Source: Streptomyces sp. SID12501 (GTDB lineage: Bacteria; Actinomycetota; Actinomycetes; Streptomycetales; Streptomycetaceae). From it: 64,000 nt of DNA. Every line of letters starts with the position of its first letter. Within the stretch, counting starts at the first letter, position 1. Positions 9,545 to 18,698 of the stretch are shown piece after piece. The stretch covers positions 62,001 to 126,000 of the forward strand of contig NZ_JAAGLU010000001.1 in NCBI RefSeq assembly GCF_010550245.1, in the 5' to 3' direction. Below the pieces are notes generated by a model, which had not been told where the DNA came from, made no database searches, and saw only the letters and a list, made by a program, of their open reading frames with translations. A program made the translations under genes and the position numbers.

Positions 9545-10273
9545 GTGAGCGAACGTGTCGTCCCGCCCGACGCCAGGCGTCGCAGGCGCCCCACCAAACA
9601 CGGTGTCGTCCTCTCCGAGGAACTGATCGTCGAGACGGCGATGCGGCTGCTCGGGGAACACGGTGCCGAAGCCCTCTCCGTGCGCCGCCTCGGCCGCGCC
9701 CTCGGCGCCGACCCGAGCGCCCTGTACCGCTACTTCCGCCACACCGACGACCTGCTGCTCGCCATCGCCGACGAACTGATCGGCCGGACGCTGCGCACCT
9801 GGCGCCCCAGCGGAGACTGGCGCGCCGACCTGCGGGACCTCGGCCTGCGGATACACGCCGGGGCGCTCGCGCAGCCGCAGGCGGCGGTGCTCAGCTCGTA
9901 CCGGGTGACCGGACGGGCGTACGAGATCCAGGCTGTGGAGACCGGCCTCGGGGTGCTGCGCGGTGCCGGGTTCCCGGACGCCGAGGCGGTACGGATCTAC
10001 CACGCCTTCGTCGACCAGGCGCTCGCCTTCGGCGCCCTCGACTCGGCGAACACGGCGCTGCCGAAGGCCGCGCGCGAGGCGGAGACCGCGGTGTGGCGGG
10101 CGACCTACGCCCGGCTGCCCGCCGACACCCACCCGCACATCAACGCGACCGCCCGCCACCTCGTGACGGACATGCGGCACAGCTCCTACCCGGCGGCACT
10201 CGACCTCCTCCTGACGGCGGCGGCGACCCGCCTCGCACAACTCACCGCACCCGACGACGTACGGCCCGTGTGA
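9545..10273 (+). CDS. TetR-family regulator, divergent from permease/amidohydrolase
   Basis: A 242-residue regulator. A basic N-terminus (DARRRRRPTKHG) precedes the helix-turn-helix (ALSVRRLGRALGADPSALYRYFRHTDDLL) and a long ligand-binding domain of the TetR_C type. The GTG at 9545 has GGAGG six bases upstream. It is divergent from the permease pseudogene and amidohydrolase across 140 bp and is the natural candidate to control them. I could not find a clean palindrome in that gap, so the operator is undefined. Confidence 0.9.
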   Translation: MSERVVPPDARRRRRPTKHGVVLSEELIVETAMRLLGEHGAEALSVRRLGRALGADPSALYRYFRHTDDLLLAIADELIGRTLRTWRPSGDWRADLRDLGLRIHAGALAQPQAAVLSSYRVTGRAYEIQAVETGLGVLRGAGFPDAEAVRIYHAFVDQALAFGALDSANTALPKAAREAETAVWRATYARLPADTHPHINATARHLVTDMRHSSYPAALDLLLTAAATRLAQLTAPDDVRPV

Positions 10274-10348
10274 TTCCGGTGTGCGGGGTACCCGAAGGGA
10301 GAGGGCCGCGGCGCACAGGGCCGCCCCCGACCCCCGTACGGAGGAAGC

Positions 10349-10741
10349 ATGACCTTGGTGACAGCAGGCGTCGTGGTGCTGGACTGCGCCGAGCCGGAGA
10401 AGCTCGCCGCCTTCTACATGGAGTTGCTGGAGGGCGAGGAGACGGAGACGACCGTCAACCGGATCGAGATCAGGGGCGCAGGGGGAACCCGGATGGAGTT
10501 CCGCCTCGACGCGAACATGACTGTGCCGAGCTGGTCGCGCGCCGAGAACTCCTTCCAGGTTCACCTCGACTTCCGGGTGAGCGATCTCGACGAGGCGGAA
10601 CGCAGGGTGGTCGGGCTCGGCGGCCGCTCGCTGGAGACGAAGGACGCCGGTACCCCGTTCGAGGAGCGCGGATACTCCGACCCGGCCGGCCACTCCTTCA
10701 CCCTCCGCCAGGTCACGCCGACGGCACCCGAACAGCGTTGA
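10349..10741 (+). CDS. VOC (glyoxalase/bleomycin-resistance fold) protein
   Basis: A 130-residue protein with the paired beta-alpha-beta-beta-beta modules of the vicinal oxygen chelate fold (GVVVLDCAEPEKLAAFYMELLE and FQVHLDFRVSDLDEAERRVVGLG). The metal-ligand positions of true glyoxalase I are only partly kept, so the reaction cannot be assigned. GGAGG lies 4 bases before the ATG. Its stop overlaps the probable TTG start of the cation transporter (TTGA), which implies translational coupling. Confidence 0.85.
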   Translation: MTLVTAGVVVLDCAEPEKLAAFYMELLEGEETETTVNRIEIRGAGGTRMEFRLDANMTVPSWSRAENSFQVHLDFRVSDLDEAERRVVGLGGRSLETKDAGTPFEERGYSDPAGHSFTLRQVTPTAPEQR

Positions 10742-11742
10742 CGGCGGCAAAGAAGCGGAGGGAGTCGGACGGCGCGCGGTCCGCGGACCGGCGCACGCGC
10801 GTGACCGTGCTGGTGGCGCTCGGCGCCAACCTGCTGATCGCCGTCGCCAAGGCGGTGGGCGGCCTCCTCACCGGGTCGCCCGCACTCCTGTCCGAGGCCG
10901 CGCACTCGGTGGCCGACAGCCTCAACGAGGTCTTCCTGCTCGCCGCCCTGCGCCGCAGCCGCCGCCCCGCCGACCAGCGGCATCCCTTCGGCTACGGCAA
11001 GGAACGTTTCTTCTGGTCGCTGCTCGCGGCCGTCGGCATCTTCGTCATGGGCGGCTGCTTCTCCTTCTTCCAGGGCGTGGAGGCGCTCAGCAGCGATAAG
11101 GAGGAGTCCTTCGGCGGCTATGTCGCGGGCCTGGTCGTGCTCGGGGTCGCGCTGCTCGCCGAGGGAGCCTCACTGCTGCGTGCCGTGCACCAGGCGCGCG
11201 GGGAGAAGGGCAAGGGCACAGGGGGCAGTGCGGGTGCTCTGCGGGACCCCGCCCTGCGTACGGTGATCGCCGAGGACGGTACCGCGGTGCTCGGCGTGAC
11301 GTTCGCCATCGTGGGCATGGCCCTGCACATGGTCACCGGGCAGGTCGTGTGGGAGGCGTCGGCCTCCATCGCCATCGGGGTGCTGCTGGTGTGCGTCGCT
11401 TTCTGGCTGGGCCGGGACGCGCGCGCCCAGCTCATCGGCGAGGCCGCCGACCCGGAGCTGAGCCGGGAGATCCGCGCCCTGCTGGCGGACCAGCCCGAGA
11501 TCGACAGCGTGGAGGCGCTCTTCACGATGAAGATGGGGCTCGACTCCACCCTGGTGGCCGCCCGGATCGACCTCGTCCCCGGCCTCGACAGCGAGCGGGT
11601 CGAGGAGGTCGCCGTACGCATCAAGCGATCGGTCGCCCGAGCGGTCCCCGAGGCCGGCGAGATCTTTCTCGACATCACCGACGCGGCGGCGAACGAGGCG
11701 GCGGCAAGCCCCGCCGCGACGGGGGAACGCGGCGGGGCCTGA
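10738..11742 (+). CDS. Cation diffusion facilitator family metal transporter
   Basis: Predicted inner-membrane proton/metal(II) antiporter exporting zinc, manganese or iron. The protein has the CDF layout: TM1-TM2 with SEAAHSVADSLNE (the metal-site AHSxxD of TM2), the HPFGYGKERFFW loop, further membrane spans including a TM5 with EDGTAVLG (aspartate ligand), and a cytoplasmic C-terminal domain. The start is uncertain: I use the TTG at 10738, which overlaps the VOC stop; a GTG at 10801 is an alternative that would shorten the N-terminal tail by 21 residues without touching TM1. The 3' end overlaps a hairpin. Confidence 0.87.
   Translation: MTAAKKRRESDGARSADRRTRVTVLVALGANLLIAVAKAVGGLLTGSPALLSEAAHSVADSLNEVFLLAALRRSRRPADQRHPFGYGKERFFWSLLAAVGIFVMGGCFSFFQGVEALSSDKEESFGGYVAGLVVLGVALLAEGASLLRAVHQARGEKGKGTGGSAGALRDPALRTVIAEDGTAVLGVTFAIVGMALHMVTGQVVWEASASIAIGVLLVCVAFWLGRDARAQLIGEAADPELSREIRALLADQPEIDSVEALFTMKMGLDSTLVAARIDLVPGLDSERVEEVAVRIKRSVARAVPEAGEIFLDITDAAANEAAASPAATGERGGA
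11708..11738. terminator. Hairpin at the end of the CDF transporter gene
   Basis: 11-bp perfect arms (GCCCCGCCGCG / CGCGGCGGGGC) around a 9-base loop, overlapping the last codons. With the next hairpin it probably forms a bidirectional terminator between convergent genes. Confidence 0.6.
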
Positions 11743-11750
11743 GGTTCGGG

Positions 11751-11783
11751 TGCCCGGAGGTGAAACGTTCATTCCTCCGGGCA
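11751..11783. terminator. Hairpin between convergent CDF and oxidoreductase genes
   Basis: 10-bp perfect arms (TGCCCGGAGG / CCTCCGGGCA) around a 13-base loop in the short gap between the two convergent genes. No U-tract, as is usual for Streptomyces terminators. Confidence 0.6.
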
Positions 11784-11810
11784 TCGAACTTGTTTTCTAC
11801 CAGGCCGGAA

Positions 11811-12260
11811 TCAGTTCCCGACGGCCGGTTCGAGGACGAACACGGGAATGTCGCGGTCGGTCTTCTTCTGGTAGTCGGCGTACTGGGGGTACGCGGCGAC
11901 CGCCCGCTCCCACCACACGGACTTCTCCTCGCCCGTCACCTCACGGGCGACCCTGTCCTGGCGCACCGGCCCGTCCTGGATGTCGACGTGCGGGTCGGCG
12001 AGGACGTTGAAGTACCAGACCGGATGCTTGGGGGCACCGCCCAGTGAGGCGACCACCGCGTACACGCCGTCGTGCTCCACCCGCATGAGCGGCGTCCTGC
12101 GGATCTTGCCGCTCCGGGCGCCCCGGGTGGTGAGCAGGACGACCGGCATGCCGGTGTCGAGCAGCGTCGTTCCCTCGGTGCCGCCGGAGCTCTCGTACAG
12201 CTCCACCTGCTCACGCACCCACTGTGTCGGACTGGCTTCGTACTCGCCCTCAAGAGGCAT
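11811..12260 (-). CDS. DDN-type F420-dependent nitroreductase/quinone reductase family protein
   Basis: A 149-residue split-beta-barrel protein of the deazaflavin (F420)-dependent nitroreductase family. Characteristic segments are [51 protein letters not shown] and the C-terminal [30 protein letters not shown]. Family members reduce quinones or enones with F420H2. I chose the ATG at 12260, where the conserved N-terminus begins. It stands alone and is convergent with the metal transporter. Confidence 0.9.
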   Translation of the reverse strand: MPLEGEYEASPTQWVREQVELYESSGGTEGTTLLDTGMPVVLLTTRGARSGKIRRTPLMRVEHDGVYAVVASLGGAPKHPVWYFNVLADPHVDIQDGPVRQDRVAREVTGEEKSVWWERAVAAYPQYADYQKKTDRDIPVFVLEPAVGN

Positions 12261-12364
12261 GGAGTTCGTCCCATCGTCTTGTCGCGCCGTCGCGTGTGAC
12301 CGCTGTGTACGAAGGGTCAACACGGGGGCGGTGCGGATTCATCCGGGGATCGTCATCACGTCGG

Positions 12365-12988
12365 TCACACCACCATCCGTACCGCCAGCGCCATGATCAC
12401 CGCGCTGGACACGAGGGCCGTCACCAGCCGCCCGCGTCGGCCCGTCAGCGCCCGGCCGAGCAGTGCGCCGCCGGAGGCGATCAGCACCTGCCAGCTGGCC
12501 GAGGCGAGGAAGGCCGCGAGCACGAACACCCCCTGCTCCCAGGGGGACACGGCGTCCGAGGCCCGGCTGCCGAGGACCAGCGCGGCGAAGTAGATCACGG
12601 TGGTGGGGTTGAGCAGCGTGATGCCGACCAGCATGAGGAACGCCCGCAGCGGGCCCGGCGGTGTGGTGTCGGCCCGTACGGAGAGCAGACCGGCACGGTA
12701 CCGCCGCAGGGCGCCGACCCCGCCCCGGACCGCGAGTGCGGCCAGCACCAGGGCGGAGGCCCAGCGCAGCGGGACCAGCACCGGTTGTAGGGCACCGGAC
12801 AGGGCGGTTCCGCCGAGCGCGGCCAGCAGGGCGTAGAGACCGTCGGCGGTGGCGATACCGAGCGCCGCGCAGACACCGGTCCGAAGAGACGTACGTGCGG
12901 TGAGGGAGACGAGATACGTCGTGACGGCTCCGACAGGAACGGCGATGCCGTACCCCGCGAGGAGCCCCGCGACGAGCGCGGCCGTCAT
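12365..12988 (-). CDS. LysE/RhtB-family amino-acid exporter
   Basis: A 207-residue membrane protein with about six hydrophobic spans. The N-terminus (VAGLLAGYGIAVPVGAVTTYLVSLTARTSLRTGVCAALGIATADGLYALLA) and the central LLNPTTVIYFAALVLG segment are typical of the LysE superfamily, which exports amino acids and derivatives. The ATG at 12988 is chosen because the fold begins there, though no strong ribosome site precedes it. It is divergent from a flavoprotein gene. The substrate cannot be inferred. Confidence 0.88.
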   Translation of the reverse strand: MTAALVAGLLAGYGIAVPVGAVTTYLVSLTARTSLRTGVCAALGIATADGLYALLAALGGTALSGALQPVLVPLRWASALVLAALAVRGGVGALRRYRAGLLSVRADTTPPGPLRAFLMLVGITLLNPTTVIYFAALVLGSRASDAVSPWEQGVFVLAAFLASASWQVLIASGGALLGRALTGRRGRLVTALVSSAVIMALAVRMVV

Positions 12989-13146
12989 GACCGGGGAAGC
13001 ACGGGCCTCCGGGGGCGGCCGGGCTGCTGCTGGACCCGCACCGGACGAGCGGTGGTGGGGGACAGCGGCGGGCGGGCTTCGATCGTAGGCATGGCGTGAT
13101 CCTGGGGTCGGGGACCGGCCACCGGCAACCCATTTAGGGTTTCCGG

Positions 13147-13698
13147 ATGACCGAGACGTCCGCACAGGCCCCGAAACCCTTCCTCTACGTCGTCGTCTGC
13201 GCCGCCGGAATCGCCTCCGACGTCAGCAAGTTGATCACCGCGGCGCAGGAACGGGGCTGGGAGGTCGGGGTCATCGCGACGCCCCTCGCCATGGGCTTCT
13301 TCGACACGGACGCCGTCGAGGCGCAGACCGGACGCCCGATCCGGTCCGCGTGGCGCAGGCCCGGTGATCCGCGGCCCTTTCCGGAGCCCGACGCCGTCCT
13401 TGTCGCGCCCGCCACCTTCAACACCGTCAACAAGTGGGCGGCCGGCATCGCCGACACCCTCGCCCTGGGAACCCTGTGCGAGGCGCACGGGCTGGGAGTG
13501 CCGATCGCCGTACTGCCGTGTGTGGGCGACGCGTTGGCCGCCCATCCCGCCTACCGGGCGAGTACGGAACGGCTGCGCGGCATGGGGGTCCGGTTCGCGG
13601 ACCCGTACGCCGGAGGTGCCGAACAGGACGGTCGACAGGGTGGTGGGCGGCCGGAGTTCGGGTGGGAGCGGGGGCTGGAGCTGCTCGGCACACGGTGA
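13147..13698 (+). CDS. Flavoprotein of the PPC-decarboxylase (HFCD) family
   Basis: A 183-residue flavodoxin-like protein: a Rossmann-like start (FLYVVVCAAGIASDVSKLITAAQERGWEVGVIATPLA), the VLVAPATFNTVNKWAAGIADTLA segment that contains the FMN-binding PxxxNT-like motif, and a C-terminal tail. The family holds phosphopantothenoylcysteine decarboxylase and peptidyl-cysteine decarboxylases, but the fusion partner of Dfp is absent and no peptide gene is adjacent. The substrate is unknown. It is divergent from the LysE exporter. Confidence 0.87.
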   Translation: MTETSAQAPKPFLYVVVCAAGIASDVSKLITAAQERGWEVGVIATPLAMGFFDTDAVEAQTGRPIRSAWRRPGDPRPFPEPDAVLVAPATFNTVNKWAAGIADTLALGTLCEAHGLGVPIAVLPCVGDALAAHPAYRASTERLRGMGVRFADPYAGGAEQDGRQGGGRPEFGWERGLELLGTR

Positions 13699-13882
13699 TG
13701 TCCAAGGGAGATCCCGTTGGCAGTTGGCAGGTGGCAGTCGGTGGTCGGTGGTCGTGTGGGCGGGCGGCGCGGCCCGAGTGATCAACCGGCCGCACAAGGA
13801 GGCCGCTTGACCCGCCGGGTCGAGGTGGTGGGAGTCCGGCGCCACGGTGATCCGTTGCCGGCACTCTCATGATCCGGTCCGG

Positions 13883-14761
13883 TCAACGGGTCCGGCGGAC
13901 GTATCCCGCGCTGTCCGGCGTCGACACGTCGACATCCCTGCGGACGATGCTCAGCCGGTCACCGAAGGCCGCGCGGGCCTTGCGCAGGCCGGAGTCGGTG
14001 TACTCGATCACGACCACCCGGTCGTCGAACGCCGCCGCGTACTCCCCGCACTCGTCGAACTCCCCGCACTCCTCCGCGACCGCGAAGTCCAGCCCTGTCT
14101 TCTTCCGGAGCCCGGCCAGCTCCACGGTGTTCTTCTGGCCGATGGCCAGCCCGCGGGCGTGCGCGTGCCGGGAGAGGAGGGTGATGAAGGCGGTGGCGTC
14201 GCCCGCGGTGAGAAGGTCGTCGGAGCGGGTGTAGCTGTCGTAGTTGTCGGGCTCGACCGCGTCGAAGCCCTTGTCCGCGCAGCCGTCGATCCACTCGTTC
14301 ACCCGCGCCGCGATCCGCTTCCGCTTCGCCGCCGTGCCGATGTCGAGCAGGGCCTCGTCCCAGTCGTCGTCGATGACGGCCTCGCCGTTCGCGTCGCGCA
14401 GCAGCAGATCGGCGGGCCACGTCTTCTCGTCGCCGGGCTGTGCCTGGAAGGCGTTGACGTAGCAGATGTTGTAGAGGCCGGGCGCGGGAGTCGCCGTACG
14501 GTCGCGGCTGACGATGCGCACGCCCGCCGGGGGCGGGTAGGCGCCGCCGATCTGGTAGTCGAAACCGGCGTGCAGCGGCGGCAGTTCGACCGTGGTCGAC
14601 GTGGAGGGCGAGGGCGAGGACGTCGACCCGGACTCGGCCTCGTTCTCCGTCTCCGGCGAGCCACCGCATGCCGTCAGTCCCCACACGGCCGCGCAGACGG
14701 TCGTCAGTACGACGGCCACCCTCCGGATGCCTCCGGCGCCGGGTGCACCCTCGACGGGCAT
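13883..14761 (-). CDS. GH114-type endo-alpha-1,4-polygalactosaminidase-like lipoprotein
   Basis: A 292-residue exported protein. The N-terminus is a lipoprotein signal with a lipobox ending LTACGG, then a Ser/Thr/Pro-rich linker, then a TIM-barrel like that of GH114/spherulin-type proteins. Visible family segments are FDYQIGGAYPPP, ICYVNAFQAQPG, LLDIGTAAKRKRIAARVNEWIDGCADKGFDAVEPDNYDSY, GLAIGQKNT and DFAVAEECGEF. Family enzymes cut galactosamine-containing polymers. GGAG precedes the ATG at 14761 by six bases; a longer frame exists but would bury the signal peptide. Confidence 0.87.
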   Translation of the reverse strand: MPVEGAPGAGGIRRVAVVLTTVCAAVWGLTACGGSPETENEAESGSTSSPSPSTSTTVELPPLHAGFDYQIGGAYPPPAGVRIVSRDRTATPAPGLYNICYVNAFQAQPGDEKTWPADLLLRDANGEAVIDDDWDEALLDIGTAAKRKRIAARVNEWIDGCADKGFDAVEPDNYDSYTRSDDLLTAGDATAFITLLSRHAHARGLAIGQKNTVELAGLRKKTGLDFAVAEECGEFDECGEYAAAFDDRVVVIEYTDSGLRKARAAFGDRLSIVRRDVDVSTPDSAGYVRRTR

Positions 14762-15000
14762 GTCCGCTCCATCGGTCGCGGGTACGACCACTACCGGCTG
14801 GGCGCACCTCTGCGTACCGGGCCCTCGGCTCGGCACAGTCAAGATCAAAGCGTCCGGCACACCCGCCAGTCAAACAGACCTCGCTGCGCGGACGTCCGCC
14901 CAGACCCAGTCACTTGACAGAAGCCCGCGGCCTGACATCACGGACATGCTCAGGAAGCGCCCTCGCACGCTCGTTCGCGGCGAGTAAAGGAAGGCACGTC

Positions 15001-15606
15001 ATGCGTATCGGCATCATCGGCGCCGGAGCCCTCGGGCAGGCCCTCGCCGTCCGGTTCGTGGCCGCCGGAGTGGAGGTGCTCCTCAGCGACAGCCGAAGTA
15101 CCCGGTGCCTGCGGGAGTTCGCCGACTCGATCGGGCCGGGGCTCACACCGGTGACCGTGGCGGAGGCGGCCGACCCCGAGATCGTCGTACTCGCGGTGCC
15201 CTGGCGGGAGCTGTCCGAGACGGTGGCGGCGGCCGAGGTGTCCGACTGGCAGGAGCGGATCGTCATCGACACCACCAATCCGCTGGGCCCGCCCGACTTC
15301 CTGGTAGTCGACCTCCAGGGGCGGCCGTCCAGCGAGGTCGTCGCCGGATCGGTGCCCGGGGCCCGCCTGGTGAAGGCGTTCAACACCCTGGCGCCGGCGC
15401 TCGTCGGCGCCGATCCGCGCACGCCCGCCGGACGCCGGGTGATATTTCTCTCCGGCAACCACGCGGGCGCCAACAACCGGGTCGCCCGGCTCGTCGAACA
15501 CGTCGGCTGGGCGGCCGTGGACCTGGGCCCCCTGGCTGATGGGGGCCGCCTCCAGCAGTTTCCCGGCGGCCCGCTGCCGACGCTCAGTCTGCTCCTTCAG
15601 CCCTGA
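15001..15606 (+). CDS. NAD(P)/F420-type oxidoreductase (F420H2:NADP-like)
   Basis: A 201-residue Rossmann protein. It starts at once with the dinucleotide-binding motif MRIGIIGAGALGQALAVRF, followed by SDSRS, VVLAVPWRELSETV, VIDTTNPLG and VKAFNTL. These are typical of the NADP oxidoreductase coenzyme F420-dependent family. GGAAGG lies before the ATG at 15001. It stands alone between a lipoprotein and a LAL regulator. True F420:NADP activity is not proven; relatives include proteins of unknown substrate. Confidence 0.88.
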   Translation: MRIGIIGAGALGQALAVRFVAAGVEVLLSDSRSTRCLREFADSIGPGLTPVTVAEAADPEIVVLAVPWRELSETVAAAEVSDWQERIVIDTTNPLGPPDFLVVDLQGRPSSEVVAGSVPGARLVKAFNTLAPALVGADPRTPAGRRVIFLSGNHAGANNRVARLVEHVGWAAVDLGPLADGGRLQQFPGGPLPTLSLLLQP

Positions 15607-15794
15607 ACCGAGGGCCGGTCCAGGAGTACTTCAGGACCGGCGGTCAGCCAACTCACCGTTTATTGTCAGGACATGAACGGAGACCGCAACCCGTCGGACT
15701 TATGCCACTCGCCGGCCCGTGCCGACCAGTCGTTCGCAGCTGGTTCGGCAGGCGGACCAGTCGCGTCGGCCTCCCGGCCGGCCGGGTCCGCCGT

Positions 15795-18641
15795 ATGAGC
15801 CCCTCCCGCTTCGGCGCGGAGTGGATAGTCGGCCGCGACCGCGAACTCGCCCTGCTGGCCGACCTGGTGAACGAGGTCACGGCCGAGCCCACCGACCCGC
15901 CGGGAGCCCCGCCCGGCGTCCTGGTCGTGACCGGCGGACCGGGCGCGGGCAAAAGCGTCCTGCTCGACGCCGTCGGCCGTACGGCGCTCAGGGCCGGACT
16001 GCGCGTCCTGCGCTGCCGTGGCTGCGAGGGAGAGTCCGGGCTGCCGTTCGCCGGACTGCATCAACTGCTGCGGCCCGTACTTGACCTCGCAGGGGAGCTG
16101 CCCGCACGCCAACGGGCCGCGCTGCTCGGTGTGTTCGGGCTGGACCCCGAGCAGGCACAGGACCCGGTTCCCGACCCGCTGCTCACCTCGCTCGGCGCCC
16201 TCACGCTGCTCTCCGACGCGGCGAGCCGGGGGCCGCTGCTGCTGGTGATCGACGACGCCCACTGGCTCGACGTGGGCACGCTCGACGTCCTCGCCTTCGT
16301 CGCCCGGCGCCTCGAAGGGGAACCGGTCGCGATGGTGCTCGCCGCCCGGGACAACGCCGTACCCCGGCAGTTCGCCCGCGAAAGGCGGCAGTTGACCGTC
16401 GAGCCGCTGGCCCCGGCCGCCGCCGGACGTCTCCTCGACCTCCAGCCCGAACCGCCCGTCGGACGCGCCCGCTCCCGCGTCCTCGAACAGGCGGCCGGCA
16501 TCCCCCTCGCCCTCGTCGAACTCGCCCGCGCGATCAGCCGGGACCCCGCCGCCGGACAGGACGGCGCCACCGACGCGCTGCCCCTCACCGACCGCCTGGA
16601 GGCGATCTTCGCCGCCGACCTGCCCGAACTCCCGTCGCCCACCCGCCGGTTGCTGCTCCTCGCGGCAGCCGCCGAGACGGCCGAACTGCCCGTCATCCTC
16701 TCCGCCGCCGGGGACACCGCGGCCCCGGTCGACTGGCGGCCCGCCGAACTCGCCGGACTCGTCCGCATCGACGACGGTCGGCTCCACTTCAGGCACCCTC
16801 TGATCCGCTCCGCCGTCTACCAGTCCGCGAGCTACGCCGAGCGCCACGCGGCCCACACCGCCCTGGCCGACGTCCTCGCGGGCGACCCCGACCGACGCGC
16901 CTGGCATCTGGCCGCCGCCGTCTCGGGCGTCGACGAGGAGGCCGCCCAGGGCCTGGAGGACAGCGCGGGCCGCGCGCAGCGCCGGGGCGGTTACTCGGCG
17001 GCGGCCGTCGCCCTCGAACGGGCGGCCCGGCTCAGCCCCGACCCCGACGTCCGCTCCTCGCGGCTGGTCCGGGCCGCGACCATGGCGATGTACGCCGGAC
17101 ACCCGCGCTGGGTGAGCGAGTTGGCCACCCGCGTCCTCACCCTCACCGACGACCCGGCCGTGCTCGCCGAGGCCTCGCTCCGGGCCGGCTGGGCGCTCGC
17201 GGTGACCACCCGCTTCGAGGACGCGCTCGGCTTCCTGCTGCCGGTCGCCGAGGCCGCCGTCGAGACCGATCCGGTCCTCGCTCTCGACGCCCTGGCCACG
17301 GCCACCACCCCCGCCTACCACTCCGGCGATCCCTCGTTCCGTGAGCGGATACAGCGGATCACCGAACGCGTCCCGCCGCAGGACGACGAGGGGGGACGGG
17401 TGTGGGTGCTGGCGGGCTGCGATCCCGTAGGCAACCGTGAACAGGCCCTCGCTCTGCTCAGTGGCACCGACTGGACCGAGGACCCGCCCGGGCTCCTGCC
17501 AGGGGCTGCCCAGGACCAGAGGCTGGCCCGGCTGGTCGTCGTGGGGGCCGCCGCCTGGATCCTGGACGAGACCGCCGAGGCCGTCCGCCTGCTCGGCGCC
17601 GCCCTGGACCATCTGCGGCGCACCCCGACGGCCGGCGCCAACGCCACCGTCGCAGGCGCCCTCGCGCTGGCCCTGTACGAGAGCGGCTCCTGGACCCGGG
17701 CCCGCACGATCTTCGACGAGTCGTACCGGACGGCGGCCGAGGCCGGCCTGGAGATCGTGGCGGCCGGTTCGCCCGTCGTCGGTGCCACCGTTCTCGCCCT
17801 GCGCGGCGACACGGAGGCGGCCCGCGCGGCCGTGCAGCGCGCTGTCCACGGCATCGATCTGCCCAACTCCCGCAGCCTGCAGGTACGGACGCACTACGCC
17901 CTCGGCGCCGCCGCCCTCGCCGAGGGCGATCACGCCGCTGCCTACACCCGCTTCCGGGCCGTCTACACCCAGGACGCCGAGCCCGAGCCGCTCCACTTCC
18001 ATGCCTCCGACTACTACCTGGCCGACCTCACGGCCGCGGCCGTGCGCACCGGCCGCGCCGACGAGGCACGCCGGATCGTCGACGCGACCCGTCGTCGTCT
18101 CACGGCAGGCGGGGTCTCCGCCCGGCTGGACGCCGTACTGCACCGGGCGGACGCCCTGCTCGCCGAAGGGGACGAAGCGGAGGAGCACTTCACTGCGGCC
18201 CTCGCCGACCCGGCCGGCGAACAGTGGCTGTTCGAGAGGGCGTTGGTCCGCCTGGACTTCGCGGAGTGGCTGCGCCGCCGACGCCGGTCGGTGGAGGCCC
18301 GCCCGCAACTCACCGCCGCACTCGACGCGTTCGAGCGGGTCGGCGCCCGCCCCTGGACCGAACGAGCCCGCGCCGAACTGCGGGCCGCCGGTGTCACCGC
18401 CACCAGCAGCGCACCGCGCGACGTCCTTGCCGAACTCACCCCGCAGCAGCTCCAGATCGCCCGCCTGGCCGCAGCGGGACTCACCAACCGGGAGATCGGC
18501 GAACGTATCTTCCTCTCGCCCCGCACGGTCGGCTTCCACCTCTACCGCATCTTCCCCAAACTCGGCATCACGGGCCGCGCCCAGCTCCGTGACGCGCTGC
18601 CGGAGCCGTCGGAGCCCCTGGACCGGGCACCGGGCCCGTGA
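15795..18641 (+). CDS. LAL-type (large ATP-binding LuxR) transcriptional regulator
   Basis: A regulator of about 948 residues. The N-terminal AAA ATPase has Walker A (GGPGAGKSV) and Walker B (LLLVIDDAHWLD). A long middle region of TPR-like helical repeats follows, and a C-terminal LuxR helix-turn-helix (LTPQQLQIARLAAAGLTNREIGERIFLSPRTVGFHLYRIFPKLG). LAL proteins are usually pathway-specific activators that respond to a ligand. I chose the ATG at 15795; the frame extends 44 codons upstream without a good start. The aldo/keto reductase 57 bp downstream on the same strand is the likely nearby target, but this is inference. Confidence 0.92.
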   Translation: MSPSRFGAEWIVGRDRELALLADLVNEVTAEPTDPPGAPPGVLVVTGGPGAGKSVLLDAVGRTALRAGLRVLRCRGCEGESGLPFAGLHQLLRPVLDLAGELPARQRAALLGVFGLDPEQAQDPVPDPLLTSLGALTLLSDAASRGPLLLVIDDAHWLDVGTLDVLAFVARRLEGEPVAMVLAARDNAVPRQFARERRQLTVEPLAPAAAGRLLDLQPEPPVGRARSRVLEQAAGIPLALVELARAISRDPAAGQDGATDALPLTDRLEAIFAADLPELPSPTRRLLLLAAAAETAELPVILSAAGDTAAPVDWRPAELAGLVRIDDGRLHFRHPLIRSAVYQSASYAERHAAHTALADVLAGDPDRRAWHLAAAVSGVDEEAAQGLEDSAGRAQRRGGYSAAAVALERAARLSPDPDVRSSRLVRAATMAMYAGHPRWVSELATRVLTLTDDPAVLAEASLRAGWALAVTTRFEDALGFLLPVAEAAVETDPVLALDALATATTPAYHSGDPSFRERIQRITERVPPQDDEGGRVWVLAGCDPVGNREQALALLSGTDWTEDPPGLLPGAAQDQRLARLVVVGAAAWILDETAEAVRLLGAALDHLRRTPTAGANATVAGALALALYESGSWTRARTIFDESYRTAAEAGLEIVAAGSPVVGATVLALRGDTEAARAAVQRAVHGIDLPNSRSLQVRTHYALGAAALAEGDHAAAYTRFRAVYTQDAEPEPLHFHASDYYLADLTAAAVRTGRADEARRIVDATRRRLTAGGVSARLDAVLHRADALLAEGDEAEEHFTAALADPAGEQWLFERALVRLDFAEWLRRRRRSVEARPQLTAALDAFERVGARPWTERARAELRAAGVTATSSAPRDVLAELTPQQLQIARLAAAGLTNREIGERIFLSPRTVGFHLYRIFPKLGITGRAQLRDALPEPSEPLDRAPGP

Positions 18642-18698
18642 TCAGGTCAGGCGTACGCTCCCTCTGACATCCCACCCGAAGGCAGGAGAGCAGCAACG

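Noticed and set aside
15666..18539. Very long minus-strand frame opposite the LAL regulator
   Set aside because: No recognisable domain, Gly/Arg/Glu composition, and exact mirror of a complete plus-strand gene.
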